Positions 22,701-34,900 of a DNA stretch of 64,000 bases are shown one piece after another; position 1 is the first letter of the stretch, and every line of letters begins with the position of its first letter. This stretch comes from Melitaea cinxia (Eukaryota; Arthropoda; Insecta; Lepidoptera; Nymphalidae). A program made the position numbers and the translations under genes. Where the stretch lies: assembly GCF_905220565.1 (NCBI RefSeq), contig NC_059402.1, positions 8,991,501 to 9,055,500 of the forward strand. The letters run 5' to 3'. The notes under the pieces are model-generated. The model saw only the letters and a program-made list of their open reading frames with translations, had not been told where the DNA came from and did no database searches.

Positions 22701-25296
22701 TAAGACGTGGTGTCAGTGCCACCTCGTCAAAAACTATTGAGCAAAGCTTTTTACTAATTGTCCAGTCTTTTGTGGTTTTCTTTATATATTCAAAAATATT
22801 TTCATTAATACCACATTCCAAATCAATAGTATTTGAGATTCGAACTAGTGTCCTCTTATTAGGCAAAGCAAACATCTTTTCCAGTAATTTATATCCTTTT
22901 GGACTTTGCTTCATCAGAGCAAGGGCAAATAATTTGTCTTCTAAACTAAATCTTCTTGCCATTTTGTTTTTCGTTGCAAGTTTTAATTGCAATAACAAGA
23001 ATGCTTGGGCTTTGTTATTAAGTTTATAAAAATTTTTCATAAACAAATGATTTTCAGTTTGTTTTTGTGCACTTTGTAGAATCTGACTATTTGTCTTCTT
23101 CTGATTATCTACAGCAATTTTTTTACATTTTTTAACATAATTGCGAATTTCCTTATTAAAACATAGTGACTTTCCTGAAATAAATATATTTTTTTAATGC
23201 TAATAATATATTGGAAACTTTGTGAAATCTTTGCAAATATTTATGAAGATTCTTTATTCTCAACGATTTTAGGAATATATTTTCATTAGACAAGATAGTT
23301 GGTAATGATTTTTTAAAAAATTGGGAATGAATCTTTGTTTGTAGGGATGTCTGTGGGAATTAGTAGACACTTAATATAAGGTGATAAGACACCTTGTTTG
23401 CCAAAAAAGAAAGAAATATGATACCTGTGCTCATTTGAGGCTTGGAAACTTTGTGTTCATTTTTCTCAGTCACAGAAACCATACCAGAGGATACATCTAT
23501 AATAAAAAATAATACAAACTGAGGAGGGCAATTAAATAAAACTTTTGAACTTATCATACTGACATAATCACTAGGAATGTATCTCTATAACTTGTATGTG
23601 ATCCACTAGTTTGTTTTAACTACAAACAGCTATTTTCACAATATCCCTTAATAAACACCCTAATAGGTCTTATTATATTAAGTTAATTTCTGAACACATG
23701 TAGGTAAACTCACAAAGCAGCTGCTTGATGGAAGGTAGACTAAAAAATATGTATGTACGTTTAATAAAATATGCTCTTAATAAAAGTTATTTTCTTCATA
23801 AAGTAACAAAGATATAATATACACAATGGTAAAAACATTTAACTTTCCTAAAATACAGTCTTATTACTTAATCATTTACAAACAGGGAACAAAATCATTG
23901 TATAGGACAATAATTAATATGAGACATTAAGATAAAATACATTCAGTACATTATTCAGACACTTAATTTTTGGGAGTTAACCACCAATTGTAAAAACCCT
24001 ATAATAAATTAAAGCATTTAAAAAACACTTACCTATTTCCTGATGTTGTGCTATAACTTCTTTTGAATAGCTGGTTGATGGGAGTGAATACCTATGCATG
24101 TCGAAAATATTACCTGAAATTAAATGTTAGATTTTGTTTAGCACAAGTAATATTGATAGAAATATGTGAAAACATAATTATAAATAAATGCTATTAGAAC
24201 AATAACAATATGAAAATACACACAAATATGTTTCTGTTGTTAAATAAACTGTATAATATGTATATATATCATATGTATGTGGTACAAACAAACCAGAAAC
24301 ATTCTTCGGTTGTGCCAACTTCACAAAATGTGACAATATAGCGATCACAACAGTGCTAAGTGAGTACTTCCAAGGTCGCAGCCTCAGCAGCGATGCAGTA
24401 ATAGCCTAACTACCTTATACTAAATATAGAAAAAAAGTTATGGTTATTAATATTACATACCTGTCATTGTAATTGGTTCACCAATTGAATTATCAGATTC
24501 TTGTTCATAGCCCTGACAGTAACTATGGTCATCCATAAAATTCCAACCTAAAATTAATATATACATTAATATTACTATAATGAAGTACAAGACAACATGA
24601 AGATTCATTTTGGATGATTTCTAGCATTCAACTCAAACCAACACAGAGATCCGAGTAGTAGCTGATTTGAGTTGATGCTATGAGTAGGGGATCAACCATC
24701 TTTATCAGCTACGGAGAAAAGCTACAAGGTCTCTATTCACAAAGCACTTTAATCATACAAATAAATTTATTTCATGATTTATTATGTGAAAGTATTGCCT
24801 GACTTGGCGTTCATTGAAAGAGGTTAATTCAGCAGTGAATGCATAAAGGCAGATGATATAAATTGGTAAAGTATAATAGAAGATTGGATGTAAAGTAAGC
24901 TGAACAATTTTTGTACCTCTTGTAGTAAGAAAATAAGACTGCTATTGCAAGACAATATCTGAAAGGTGATAACTAACTGTAAGCTAGGAGTAATAAATGC
25001 TTACCCTTAGCAAGAGGTATGCCATGAGCAATTTCCATTTCCGTAAAAAGACATGGATATGAATAGCGGGTTCTAACGCCAGATTTATCGAATTGAGTCT
25101 CGTCAAAATGTCTTTCACAGACACGTTTTTTTAACAGCTGGTTCTCGGTTAGTCCGAGTAAATTAGGGTTGGTCGGAACCAATAGCGATAGCCATAGTTT
25201 CCTTAAATTAACATTTAAGGGCATGCAAAAAAGTCTATAATTGGAGCTTGTTGCATCACAATCACCAACACAACACTTGTATTTGAACGCCGCCAT
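19712..25296 (-). pseudogene. P-element/THAP9-like transposase, seven exons, inactivated
   Basis: Exons by splice site and phase: 25296-25005, 24547-24461, 24113-24033, 23496-23425, 23174-22377, 21512-21213 and 20894-19712; every junction keeps phase 1. Exon 1 is a THAP zinc-finger DNA-binding domain (MAAFKYKCCVGDCD, CERHF). Exon 5 begins with a Lys-rich probable coiled coil, then the RNase-H-like catalytic core: IVFDEVALTPRLTYN (first Asp) and LVCDQGSTF (second Asp). Exon 6 has LFHDPPHLLKGVRNNF and the GTP-insertion-domain-like region. Exon 7 has QDPLENFFGRIRA (catalytic Glu). Two lesions: an in-frame TGA at 22590-22588, between MIRGICS and WRQCIAYYF, and a one-base deletion in the A5 tract 20834-20838, separating ADLVEF from FDNLFDSVNG. 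The copy therefore cannot make full transposase. Confidence 0.92.
21677..21873 (+). mobile_element. Helitron-like element, CTCGTGT subfamily
   Basis: Starts TCTAATATATAAAATTCTCG after an A and ends GTCAGCTAG. It sits in the intron between transposase exons 5 and 6 of the P-like element, so it inserted after that element. The base after CTAG is C rather than T. Confidence 0.75.
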
Positions 25297-25788
25297 TCTT
25301 GCGTGCGATAGCAGAGTAGTTGTTACTAATAAATACTTTCAAGTATTTTAAAACCTGGTTTTCGAGGAGAGTATTTTTACGTACTCTTACTTGGAAGCCC
25401 TGATATTAAATACTGCAAGTATGTATCGTCTCTAAATACAACAACGAATAAATTCAAGATTTTAACAATATGTCAATTCTCAAATTACAAATGTCAGCAA
25501 TCAGCCAATCATGTTAAATGTCACTTTAAACACACACATATAAAACACTTGACAGGCTTAGAATGTGGCGACTGCAGCGCCAAAACTGTTCTGTTGGAAC
25601 TAAAGCTGTCACCCCCGTGACTATGTGACTTTGTGTGTACATAGATTATGGATTAGATTAACAATAAACCATGAAAAACAATAAGCTTTATAATATATAG
25701 ATTATAAATAAATAGACAAGTGACTAATGGCAACACCAATCAACATCCATGAAAATTGAAAAATTAATATTTATAAATAGTATTATCT
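25297..25788. other. 5' region of the P-like element and flank
   Basis: Upstream of the THAP exon. It contains the right candidate terminal repeat (25569-25605) and, beyond about 25630, plain AT-rich flank. No gene. Confidence 0.5.
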
Positions 25789-26010
25789 ACGGTCTTATAC
25801 ACAAGTCAGGAAATTAAGTCCTATTTCAATGGTGAGAGATTAGTACGATAATGTCATAACTTTTCGTTCTCGCTAACGCCGCTGTACGCTACTGCCTGTA
25901 TATCAGTAGTCATAGTGCGGTCACGTGGTGCGGTGCGCACTGCGCCCACCCGTTGAGTAACGCTACATTGTTATGATTATATTGAGTGACGTTTCATTGT
26001 AATTGGTTAT

Positions 26011-27195
26011 ATTTTGAAACATAAATGCGTGACGTGGAAGACAATCGATCATCATGCCTCTAGCGATTGTAAACCATTAAACCAACGTAGGTACCCCCAC
26101 GGCCCCACCACTGTGATTGCTGGGCATGGCTATAAGAACGTGGTATTAACGTAAAACGTAGACCGCATCCTCAATACAGAATAACGGGAATGACTGAAAT
26201 ACAACATACTTGTATGGTGAAATAAACTACCCAATAAATAAAAATTTGGCAAGTTTTATTTTAAATAAGAACAAAAAAAATGTGTGTCAGCCCCGACACA
26301 TGACTGGAGTTTACTTCTTCAGACCGTCTGTCTAAATAGGCACATAAAATACTTACTGGTCAATCAAATGGTAAATAAACGAATTAAAAAACTATCTAAC
26401 TATCTATCTAAGATGGGGTTATTAGAAAACGTCTTTACGCAATAAATCGGATCACTATTGGATTTTGATAGATTAGAGCACTGTTGATGATTGTTCGCTC
26501 ATAAAAACAAAACGACGAACAAACAATTAAAAGTAAAAAAAATATATTCAAAAATTGAAAAATGTGGGGCCAAATTCAGGAAACCCGGCTAAATGGTTGC
26601 GCTTTTTTTTTTTAATTTACTGCCGACAGAGGCATGACGATAGATGGGTGTGCTGTGCAAAGAAGACAAAATAGCATTCTGTCTCTTTTTTATCACACGT
26701 ATCGCATTTATGTTTTAAAATATAACCAAATACAAAGATATCATCGCTCTTTTGGAAGCCATTAGAATAAATGAATGAATGATATCATCGCTCACACTCA
26801 TATCTGTCTACATAATTCGAGCTCAACTGCCTGATTGACAATAGACAACAACTTTAATTGGAATTGGCACATTGAATACGTCTGCAACAAACTCCGCCAG
26901 CCATTAAACCAATCAATCAATCAAACTCCGCCAATTTTAGCTAATATTTTGATATAAAAAAAGAGGATAGCGCTTAAACTCAAAATTTTATTGTACAACG
27001 CAATTGCTGGATCTAACATTAGATACGATCTAAGTAGCTACGGACGGACTTATAAAACGTACACTGTAATAATCTTAAAACTTCAAATAAAAATAATAAA
27101 GGTCATTTTAAATTTTTAAGATATACATAAACACTGTGATGATGACCTAAAATTTTTTCAACATTGTAATAATGATCTTACCAGTTAACATTCAA
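26011..27195. other. Interior of the long-TIR element, no gene seen
   Basis: About 1.2 kb without a supported exon or RNA gene. Confidence 0.5.
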
Positions 27196-27507
27196 TCTAA
27201 TATATAAAATTCTCGTGTCACAGTTTTCGTTGCCATACTCCTCCGAAACGGCTTGACCGATTTTGATGAAATTTTTTGGGCTTATCCGGTATCTATGAGA
27301 ATCGGCCAACATCTATTTTTCATCCCCCTAAATGTTAGAGGTAGTCCACCCCTAATTTTTTTTTTTTTTTTGACAAAATTTTTAGTTTCTATTTTTTTAT
27401 GATACAACATTAAAAAATACATACAACCCTAAATTTTCAACCCTCTACCATCAACCCCTATTTTTAAATAGCGTTTAGCGGCAGGAAACGTTTGCCGGGG
27501 CAGCTAG
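27196..27507 (+). mobile_element. Helitron-like element, CTCGTGT subfamily
   Basis: A|TCTAATATATAAAATTCTCG at the 5' end and GGGGCAGCTAG|T at the 3' end. Same internal phrases as 21677-21873. About 120 bp longer than that copy because of an AT-rich middle. Confidence 0.8.
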
Positions 27508-27621
27508 TTTAAGTAAATAATGTTAAAGGAAAAATATTTAAATCAAAAATTCTGGCAACATGTTAAACATCTTAGTTACACCCGAGCCATCACAAGAAAC
27601 TGGTTATGAACTATTAGGCGC

Positions 27622-27768
27622 ATTCACAACACGCATGGTGAGCGAACTACAGCTTATTTAGTGCCTAGACTAATAAATGACCTACCGTCTAAATTGATCG
27701 AAAGCATTACACCAATTAATTTTAAAAATAAACTTAAAAATTACTTTCTTGATAATATTGTGACTTGA
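27622..27768 (+). pseudogene. C-terminal remnant of a LINE polymerase
   Basis: 49 codons reading ...GERTTAYLVPRLINDLP...FKNKLKNYFLD and then a stop. This matches the typical C-terminus of CR1/Jockey-like ORF2 proteins (YLVPRLYN...LP; FK..LK..L). It is 5'-truncated, as most LINE copies are. Confidence 0.6.
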
Positions 27769-27844
27769 TATATTTGATTGTGTGCATCTTTTTATTTGAG
27801 TTTTCAGTCCCAGCTTACCTGTAATAGGAGGGTGTGTAAAGGTA

Positions 27845-28370
27845 TCATCATCATCATCATCATCATCATCACTACAGCCTATTACAGTCAACTGCTGGAC
27901 ATAGGCCTCCACAATACGCTTCCGTCTGTTATATCCCACTAATGGCTCCCATAGGCCATGTAGGAGAATAGGCCCCATGTAGGAGAAGGTTCAGAGCTTA
28001 ATCCACCACGCTGCTCCAATGCAGGTTTACGGATATATACTATGAGTACCGATCGTTATCAGCTGTACATGATAACAACCGGGACCGACGGCTTAGCGTG
28101 CTCTCCGAGGCACGGTGGGGAGACCCACAAGGACTGCACAAACACCCAGACCACGGCAAACACCTGTATGGCCAATACAAATGTTTGCCATGTGCGGGGA
28201 TCGAATCCGTAACCGCCAGCGCAACAGGTACAATCCATGGGTGTAACCGTTGTGCCAACACGGCCTCCACAAGTTCGCGCCAAAATGGCGTGAACTCATG
28301 TGTGTTGCCCATAGTTACCACGCTGGGCAGGCGGGTTGGTGACCGTAGGGCTGGCTTTGTCGACCGAAGA
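27845..28370 (-). mobile_element. RTE-like LINE 3' end, split by a SINE
   Basis: On minus, 28370-28262 is the RTE 3' region (GTGAACTTGTGGAGGCC-like tail), interrupted at 28261-27915 and continued at 27914-27845. It ends in GAT repeats (ATC run at 27848-27871 on plus). The same 3' region occurs uninterrupted at 58055-58200. Confidence 0.75.
27915..28261 (-). mobile_element. tRNA-derived SINE with 11-bp target duplication
   Basis: 347 bp on minus. A box TGGCACAACGG and B box GGATTCGATCC lie near its 5' end (28261 side), followed by the family body and 3' tail. Flanked by GGCCTCCACAA at 27904-27914 and 28262-28272, a perfect 11-bp duplication, inside an RTE 3' end. Confidence 0.88.
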
Positions 28371-28991
28371 CGTATGAGTAAATGTATGATTATTTTATAT
28401 TTTTTATTAAAAGGAATAACAATAGTTTATTAAACATTAATAGTTTATTATATTTTTTTTTATATCATTGGTTATTACTAAATAGCATTGTTATAAACCT
28501 GCTTGGTTTTTTAATGCTATTTATAATAAATAAGGACATTATTGTTTATTTGATAAATAAATAAAAAAATAACCAATTACAATGACACGTCACTCGACCG
28601 GCGTGCATAGTGTGCACTACGCACCACACCGCGTGAGCGAACCCATCAATAGCAATGACGTACAGCGACGTTAACGCGAACGAAAAGCTACGACACTATC
28701 GTACTAATCTCTCACGGACTCACAATCATGAGATCATCAGTGATGATCATCACTGAAATTGGGCTCAGTTGCATGACCTGTTTATAAGACCGTGATTGAG
28801 TGTAATGTAACACTTGACAGAAGACGTGTCAAGTTTTAAATTTATAATCGTATACAAACCAAACACAAACTTGATACAAACCATATACACACTTAATATC
28901 GAAACAAACAAGAGAAACTTTTAGATACTATAAAATTGTATTTATAGATAATTCATTAAGTGACATAAATATAATATAGTACCTAGTAGAA

Positions 28992-31900
28992 ATGGTATCT
29001 AAAAATTTTCACAAAGGCAAATATTTTATATCGTTTAAAAGAGGATTCGATGAAAGTAAGAAAGATATAACAATAACTGTGGATAAAGTGTTCCAAAACG
29101 ACAGTTTAGTAAGTCAAACATTACTATCGTCTATATGAAAATGTACCATATGTAGGTCTGTCTATTAATTACTATTTTATTTATTTTCAGCGTATAACTT
29201 TAAGTGACGAAGACGATCCCACATTTTTATGTAAAATTAACGTGACACGTTGCGACTACGAAGATTTGAAGAAACAACAGGGACTTCTTATTGATTTTGA
29301 TAACTTTCCTTCACAAGTTGTTCGATTATTACAGCAGTGTGCTACAAATAATATGTAAGTAGCAAAATATATTCTTGATATAAATTTTTATTTATTACCA
29401 TTTGAATTATCACTTGATGATATAATTTATTTGTGTAGGTTTCTGATTATACAACAAAAAACACCAATTGAGTACAATTTTGAAGTAGTCGAGCACAATG
29501 AATTTCGAAGATTAATTCATTTATCTCTTAAGACAGGACCAGCAAGTGACAATGAAGTTAAACAGCATATGGCAGAAACTATAAAAGAATTAAAGGTATA
29601 TCTGCAATACAGTTACAATTATTTTTACCATAACTTTCTTGTTATTACACTATATAGAATAATTTACTCCATATAAAAAGATACTTAAACTAGCCTTAGA
29701 ACTCTTTTAAATACACACACAAGGAGTCAAATTATAATAACTAGTAATTTTGAGAAGTTTGCTTTGTATAAGGATTCTATTTTATTTGCAAATCCTTAAA
29801 TGAATAAAATGATAAATACATAATGGGTTCACAAATATCTTAAACCTTATAAATCTGAATAATCATCAAAATAATGTTAAATAAATTTAATTTTATACCT
29901 GTTGGTAATATTGAATGTAAACAAATCTAAAATTATCATAATTTTTAATATGTAATTAAGAAACTATTTTTATTCTGTAGATTTTTTCCAGTATTTACAA
30001 TATATTTTTTATATAAGTATGTTTTTTATTGAGTATATATTTTTATAACAGAATTCGTTATCAGCTTTAAAAAGTTTAACATCAACTAATGAAACAATAT
30101 GGAATGAACAACAATTAAAGATGGAAGCAAGTATTCGTGAATTAACTGTTACTGTTGCTAAAATGGAAGAAGATAAATTAAGACATGAAAAAGAGTTTCA
30201 AGAAGCAATGAAACAGGAAAAAGATCGTATGGCTCAGGTAAACAAAATCATGTTACAGTAAAAATATAACTATGTTAACTGAATGATGGGAAAGCCTTGC
30301 ACTATGTTACTTTTATTTATATATTTCGTAGGTAAGCTCAAATAGATTGAAAAAAAATTATATTTAATGTACATTTTTTGCTTCCAGTGTAGGTTCAAGT
30401 ACTTTCTTATAAATATATAACACTTCTAATTATTATTCAGTTATACCACTTTCATACGCAATTACTTGTTTATAAATTTCTGCATAATAAATTTATTCAA
30501 AAATCAAATATAATCTACGCATGAATTGCCAACCTGAAAACCTGAAAAAACTTTTCTAATTTCAGAAATTAGAACTAAATATGGGCAAAGGACTTTGGTT
30601 TTTGAAGAAACATAATTATATAATAAAATACTATACGCATTAAAAAACTACAAGTCATTAAATATATTTAAACACAAACACTACAAATCATTAAAGAATA
30701 GACTTAAAAAACATATTTTGGATATTCCAATAAAAATCAATTTTTCATTTTCATCCCTATGCAGATGTAACCTTACTGGCCAACCGGTGTAAGACCGATG
30801 GCTGTGACAGTATTTTGCCAGCACTCTGTGTGATCCCATTGGCAACACTTATTTTAAATGCAAAATGGAGAGTGCATAACAGATAGACATTGAAGAATAG
30901 TCTAATTTAGTATTTAAAATGTTTAGTAATAAGAATCGCTTTGTATGCACAATATTTTATATGATACACAAAACAAATTGCAATGTATCTGTAAACTTCA
31001 GGACACTTTTTGTATTTCACCTATAATATTCTTATTAATTTCTCATGTAAGTGACTATGTTTTTAATGAGCAATAAATATTTTTTAAAGCTAAATGCAAT
31101 GTACATTAAAAATTAATCATGACTTCTCTATCAAAATATATTTAACATTATTGTTTCAAATATAAAAATAATTTTTAGTGATTATGTGATAAACTTGTTT
31201 TCCAGGAAAAAAAGCAGTGGCAAACAAATACTGAAAGTCATACAAACAAACTGCTTAATACAGCTCAAGAAAATATTAACAAGAAAGAAAAAAAAATTGA
31301 TGAACTGAACTATCTAAATAACCAATTGCACGAAAAGATTAAACAACTCGAAAATCAAATAAGGTAAACAATTTTTTTTATTCATTTTGTTTTTTTTTTT
31401 TTTTAATTATTATTGTTGTTTTTATGTGGGTAGTTACCTATTATTATTATTTTTAAATTTATTGTGTTTTATTTTAGTTTTATATTATTTAATTGTTTCC
31501 AAAGTAATTATTTATAATACTATCTAAGTAATGTTTTAATGGAGTTGTGATTTTTATTTTTTGTCTAGTTTTTAAGTTGTTTGTATACCGATCTATGAGT
31601 GTAATAAATGATTATTATTATTAATAATTTATACTATCTTTATGACTTTTCTTGCATTATTTTCGTTAGGAATCCTATCAACTGAATTTGAAAATTAATT
31701 TGCAGAATGGTGTTTATTTTTATTATGAATATCATATGTTACCTACTTTTTTTTAAAGATAGTTTGAGAAGATTATTTCTAATTATAATTTATATCTGTA
31801 AATATTAAAAAATTTAATTTGTTTTCAGTGAAAAAATTCAAAGATCAACATTATTAGAAAATGAAGTACAAAAAACTCATATTGAAGTTGCAACACTTAA

Positions 31901-34900
31901 AGCAAGAAATTCAGGTTTGGAAAGAGAGATTATAGAAAAAGAAAAACAAATAAATCAGCTCCAATCAAAATCGTCATATTTAGAAAAGGTATAAATATAT
32001 ATATTTTTTTTATATTATTGAAGTGAAACTTCTTTAGGCGCCTGAGGGGTAAAATTTTTACGAGTCACGAATTTTTAAACGCCCATACCTCGTTGAATAC
32101 ATCGGCTCTCGTCTGATCACCGAAGTTAAGCAACGGCGAGCGTGGTCAGTACTTGGATGGGTGACCGCCTGGGAACACCGTATGACGGGAAAGCCAACGG
32201 GCTTCTTGCTTTTTTTTTTAATTAGTTGGCCAAAGAAGTTTCACTCCTGACATGTATGTGTACTTTGTATGCACACAATTTTAATTTTATATCGATACAT
32301 TATTATTATTTACAGTAAATGTAATTACTGCAATAAAGTTTTTATATGTCTATCTATCTACTTTAAAATCATTTTGGTGTGTAGCTTAATGTGAGTATGT
32401 ACTACTTTGTACTCATAAAAAGGCAACTCTAACTTGTTGTAGACTACATGTCGTAGTAAAACCAATAAAATAAAGCCTTTTTGTATCATTTAAGTTTAGA
32501 AAAATTCATTGTTTATGCACTGAACATGTATTTAATACATACATAAATAGGTATTTGTTTAGAACTTTTGACACACACATATTCCTTCTGTATCTATACA
32601 AGCAATAAGTGATAAAGTACCTGGGTGACCGAGCCTAGCTCGGTATTTTTAGTAAATCGTGTTTTTTGGAATTCATATTTAAATTCGAATTACATATTTA
32701 TAAAATATTAATAATATTTTTTTTTAAATAACGAGTGCAATTAAAAAAAAGGAAAAAAATAATTAATCAGGGGACATTGGGATTTGAACCATGATCTCCT
32801 CGGTTGATCCCGACCGGCCGATTTCCCACCGAGCTATTACAACTTTAATGACAGTTGCGAAATTTACCTTCGTATTCTAACGATATTGTAGCTATTTTTT
32901 CACTCCCTAAAAACAGGGATAAAACGTCATTTTCTAAAAATGAATCCTAGTTAGATGGATTTATCTCCCCCGAAACCTCCTATATACTAAATTTTATGGA
33001 AATCGTTGGAGCCGTTTCCGAGATTCAGATTATATATATATATACAAGAATTGCTCGTTTAATAGTATAAGATAAGCAATAAGTGATAAATAAAGGCCCT
33101 TTCTTTGTATTGTCTGCATTAAAAAGTACTTTTATGTCCACAGGTAGTCAAAGACAATTCTGATGCTATAAAAGAATTGAATGAAAATATTCAAACACTA
33201 AAAATGGAAAAGGTAAAAATCGAAACTATTTCCATTTTTTTTTTTTAATTCTCAATGTTTGTATTATACTGCATTTTTTTTTTACTAAAAGTAAACAAAA
33301 ATATGAATGACATTTGATATAGCTTTATTTGTTTTTGTTATTTCAGAGCAGCTTGGAAAGAAGATTAACTATTAGTGAATCACTGGCTAATAAAAATAAT
33401 GAAGCAGCCCAGTCCACAACTGAACAATTATTAAAAGCCAATCAGATAATATCAAAGCAAAACAATGATATTATTGAAATGAAAGATAAGGTAATGTTAA
33501 GTAAAAGTAACTTTATATGAACTAAGTTAGCTTAAAGGGGCTGATAGACGTGCGAACTTAATGTACGCGGTTCGTAAGATCGCGAAGTTACTCGGCTCGA
33601 CGTCGGTGACACACGTGAAACTTACTCATTCTGTATTGCGATTGTCGATGTCGTTGACAGAAGAAGCTTTGTGTTATTTAGGAATTACAAAAAAACACGA
33701 AATTCTGAAATAATTCATTTTGATAATTACTGAATTAAATGTAATTAATTAAATATAATTATGTATTTAAGATTTGATACTTCTTAAATAGTAATTATCG
33801 AAATATAAAAATCACCACGAGCACTTCAGGACACGAAATGAAATAAAAATAAATAATACAAAATCAAAGGGTCGTCCGCGGTCCGATTGTTTTCAAGGCC
33901 ACTTAAAATATCGTTCGACCTTGCAGAGAGACGTGCAGCAGATAGCAAACAAATAAGATAGAAAGAGATAGACTATATTTTGTTTGTTCCATCGTCGCTA
34001 CGAAAAAATGATGGGCTTTGTTTAAATTTGGTATCTCTTCTCATTGAACAGACTTTAGTCTGAAAAAGTATCTGCCTCCGTTGTGCTGTACCGAGTGCCC
34101 GAGCGAAAGAGTAAGTCTGAAACTCCAGGCATACGCAAATCATGCGCTAGCTTTATCTCTCTTACCTACAGAGGTTCCACGAAAGAATTTATTTATCCTG
34201 GCGGTCCTAATAAGGATAATTGGAAACTGTTGAAATTGGAATTCTATTATTGCATTTTCATCGGTCCTTGATATGTGTGTTCAAATTAATCAAACTTCTG
34301 GAAGTTGATTAAAATTATGCTCAAAAATTCTATTACATATATACATACAACCCAAGCTTATATAAAAGCGTGGTAAAAATTACAAATACCTACACTACAA
34401 GCGTTGCGTATCCACGGACTGGCGAAAAATAATTGTGTTTGCTCGCAAACAAAAAAAAGCCGACTTCAATTACATCGACGAGTAACCCATCGTAGGTAGA
34501 CGAAAAAACAGTCAAGTAAATACGTAATTATTAGAAATAGCTCAAAAATGATTTGTTAGATCGCAATCAAATTAGCCACACGACACATACCACCTTTCGA
34601 TTAAAATAAAAACCATAGAAATCGGTCCACCCAGTCAAAACTTCTGAGATAACATACATAAAAAAAAAGTACAATGGAATTGAGAACCTCCTCTCTTTTT
34701 TGGAAGTCGGCTAAAAGTGGCGGCTCGCGGCTCGCAGTGCTGCCACACGCACGAGCGGAGGCGGGTTACGAGCAAAATTTCAAACTTGTCGGATCGCAAA
34801 CGAACTTACTCGGCGGTTTTAAAGTACGCGTACCTACTTAGGGTGACACACTAGCGAAAAAGGTCGTCGAGCCACAAGTTTGCGAACTTACTCGCACGTC

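Larger units (their letters stand above)
12955..25622 (-). mobile_element. Proposed extent of a P-element-like DNA transposon, interrupted by a LINE
   Basis: Candidate inverted ends enclose the P-like transposase. Left core is 12967-13002 and right core 25605-25569 (minus); both contain AGAACAGTTTTGGCGCT and match at about 31 of 36 positions, facing inward. Seven of eight bases match in candidate target duplications ATGTGAC at 12948-12954 and 25623-25629; P elements make 8-bp duplications. Removing the LINE (13322-18870 plus one duplication) leaves about 7.1 kb. The ends beyond the core diverge, so outer borders are inferred. Alternatively the shared block could be an unrelated repeat. Confidence 0.55.
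25789..28793. mobile_element. DNA transposon with long terminal inverted repeats, no transposase
   Basis: Left end 25789-26010 and right end 28793-28569 (read on minus) are imperfect inverted copies of about 220 bp. Both begin ACGGTCTTATA, share GAGAGATTAGTACGATA and TTTTCGTTC and end TCATTGTAATTGGTTAT. The right arm has an extra stretch of about 30-40 bp. No target duplication is clear and no transposase ORF lies between. The interior has taken later insertions (27196-27507, 27622-27768, 27845-28370). Confidence 0.7.

Noticed and set aside
22574..23029. 151-codon open frame on plus
   Set aside because: Antisense shadow of P-like transposase exon 5.
27841..27871. CRISPR-like or functional tandem array
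   Set aside because: Simple ATC trinucleotide repeat, the normal tail of an RTE-like element.
28040..28433. Several overlapping open frames on both strands
   Set aside because: They are readings of a tRNA-derived SINE and an RTE tail; no conserved protein domain.
30590..31080. Possible LINE 3' end in Sas-6 intron 4
   Set aside because: A few codons resemble a LINE C-terminus (RLKKHIL) but there is no continuous frame or tail; support is too thin.
32077..32198. Functional 5S rRNA gene
   Set aside because: The 5' and 3' ends cannot pair into helix I and the unit sits inside an inverted-repeat element, so it is called 5S-like only.
32766..32842. Possible functional tRNA gene on minus
   Set aside because: A and B boxes are present, but the flanks do not form a convincing acceptor stem and the block lies inside a duplication-flanked retroposon-like insert.
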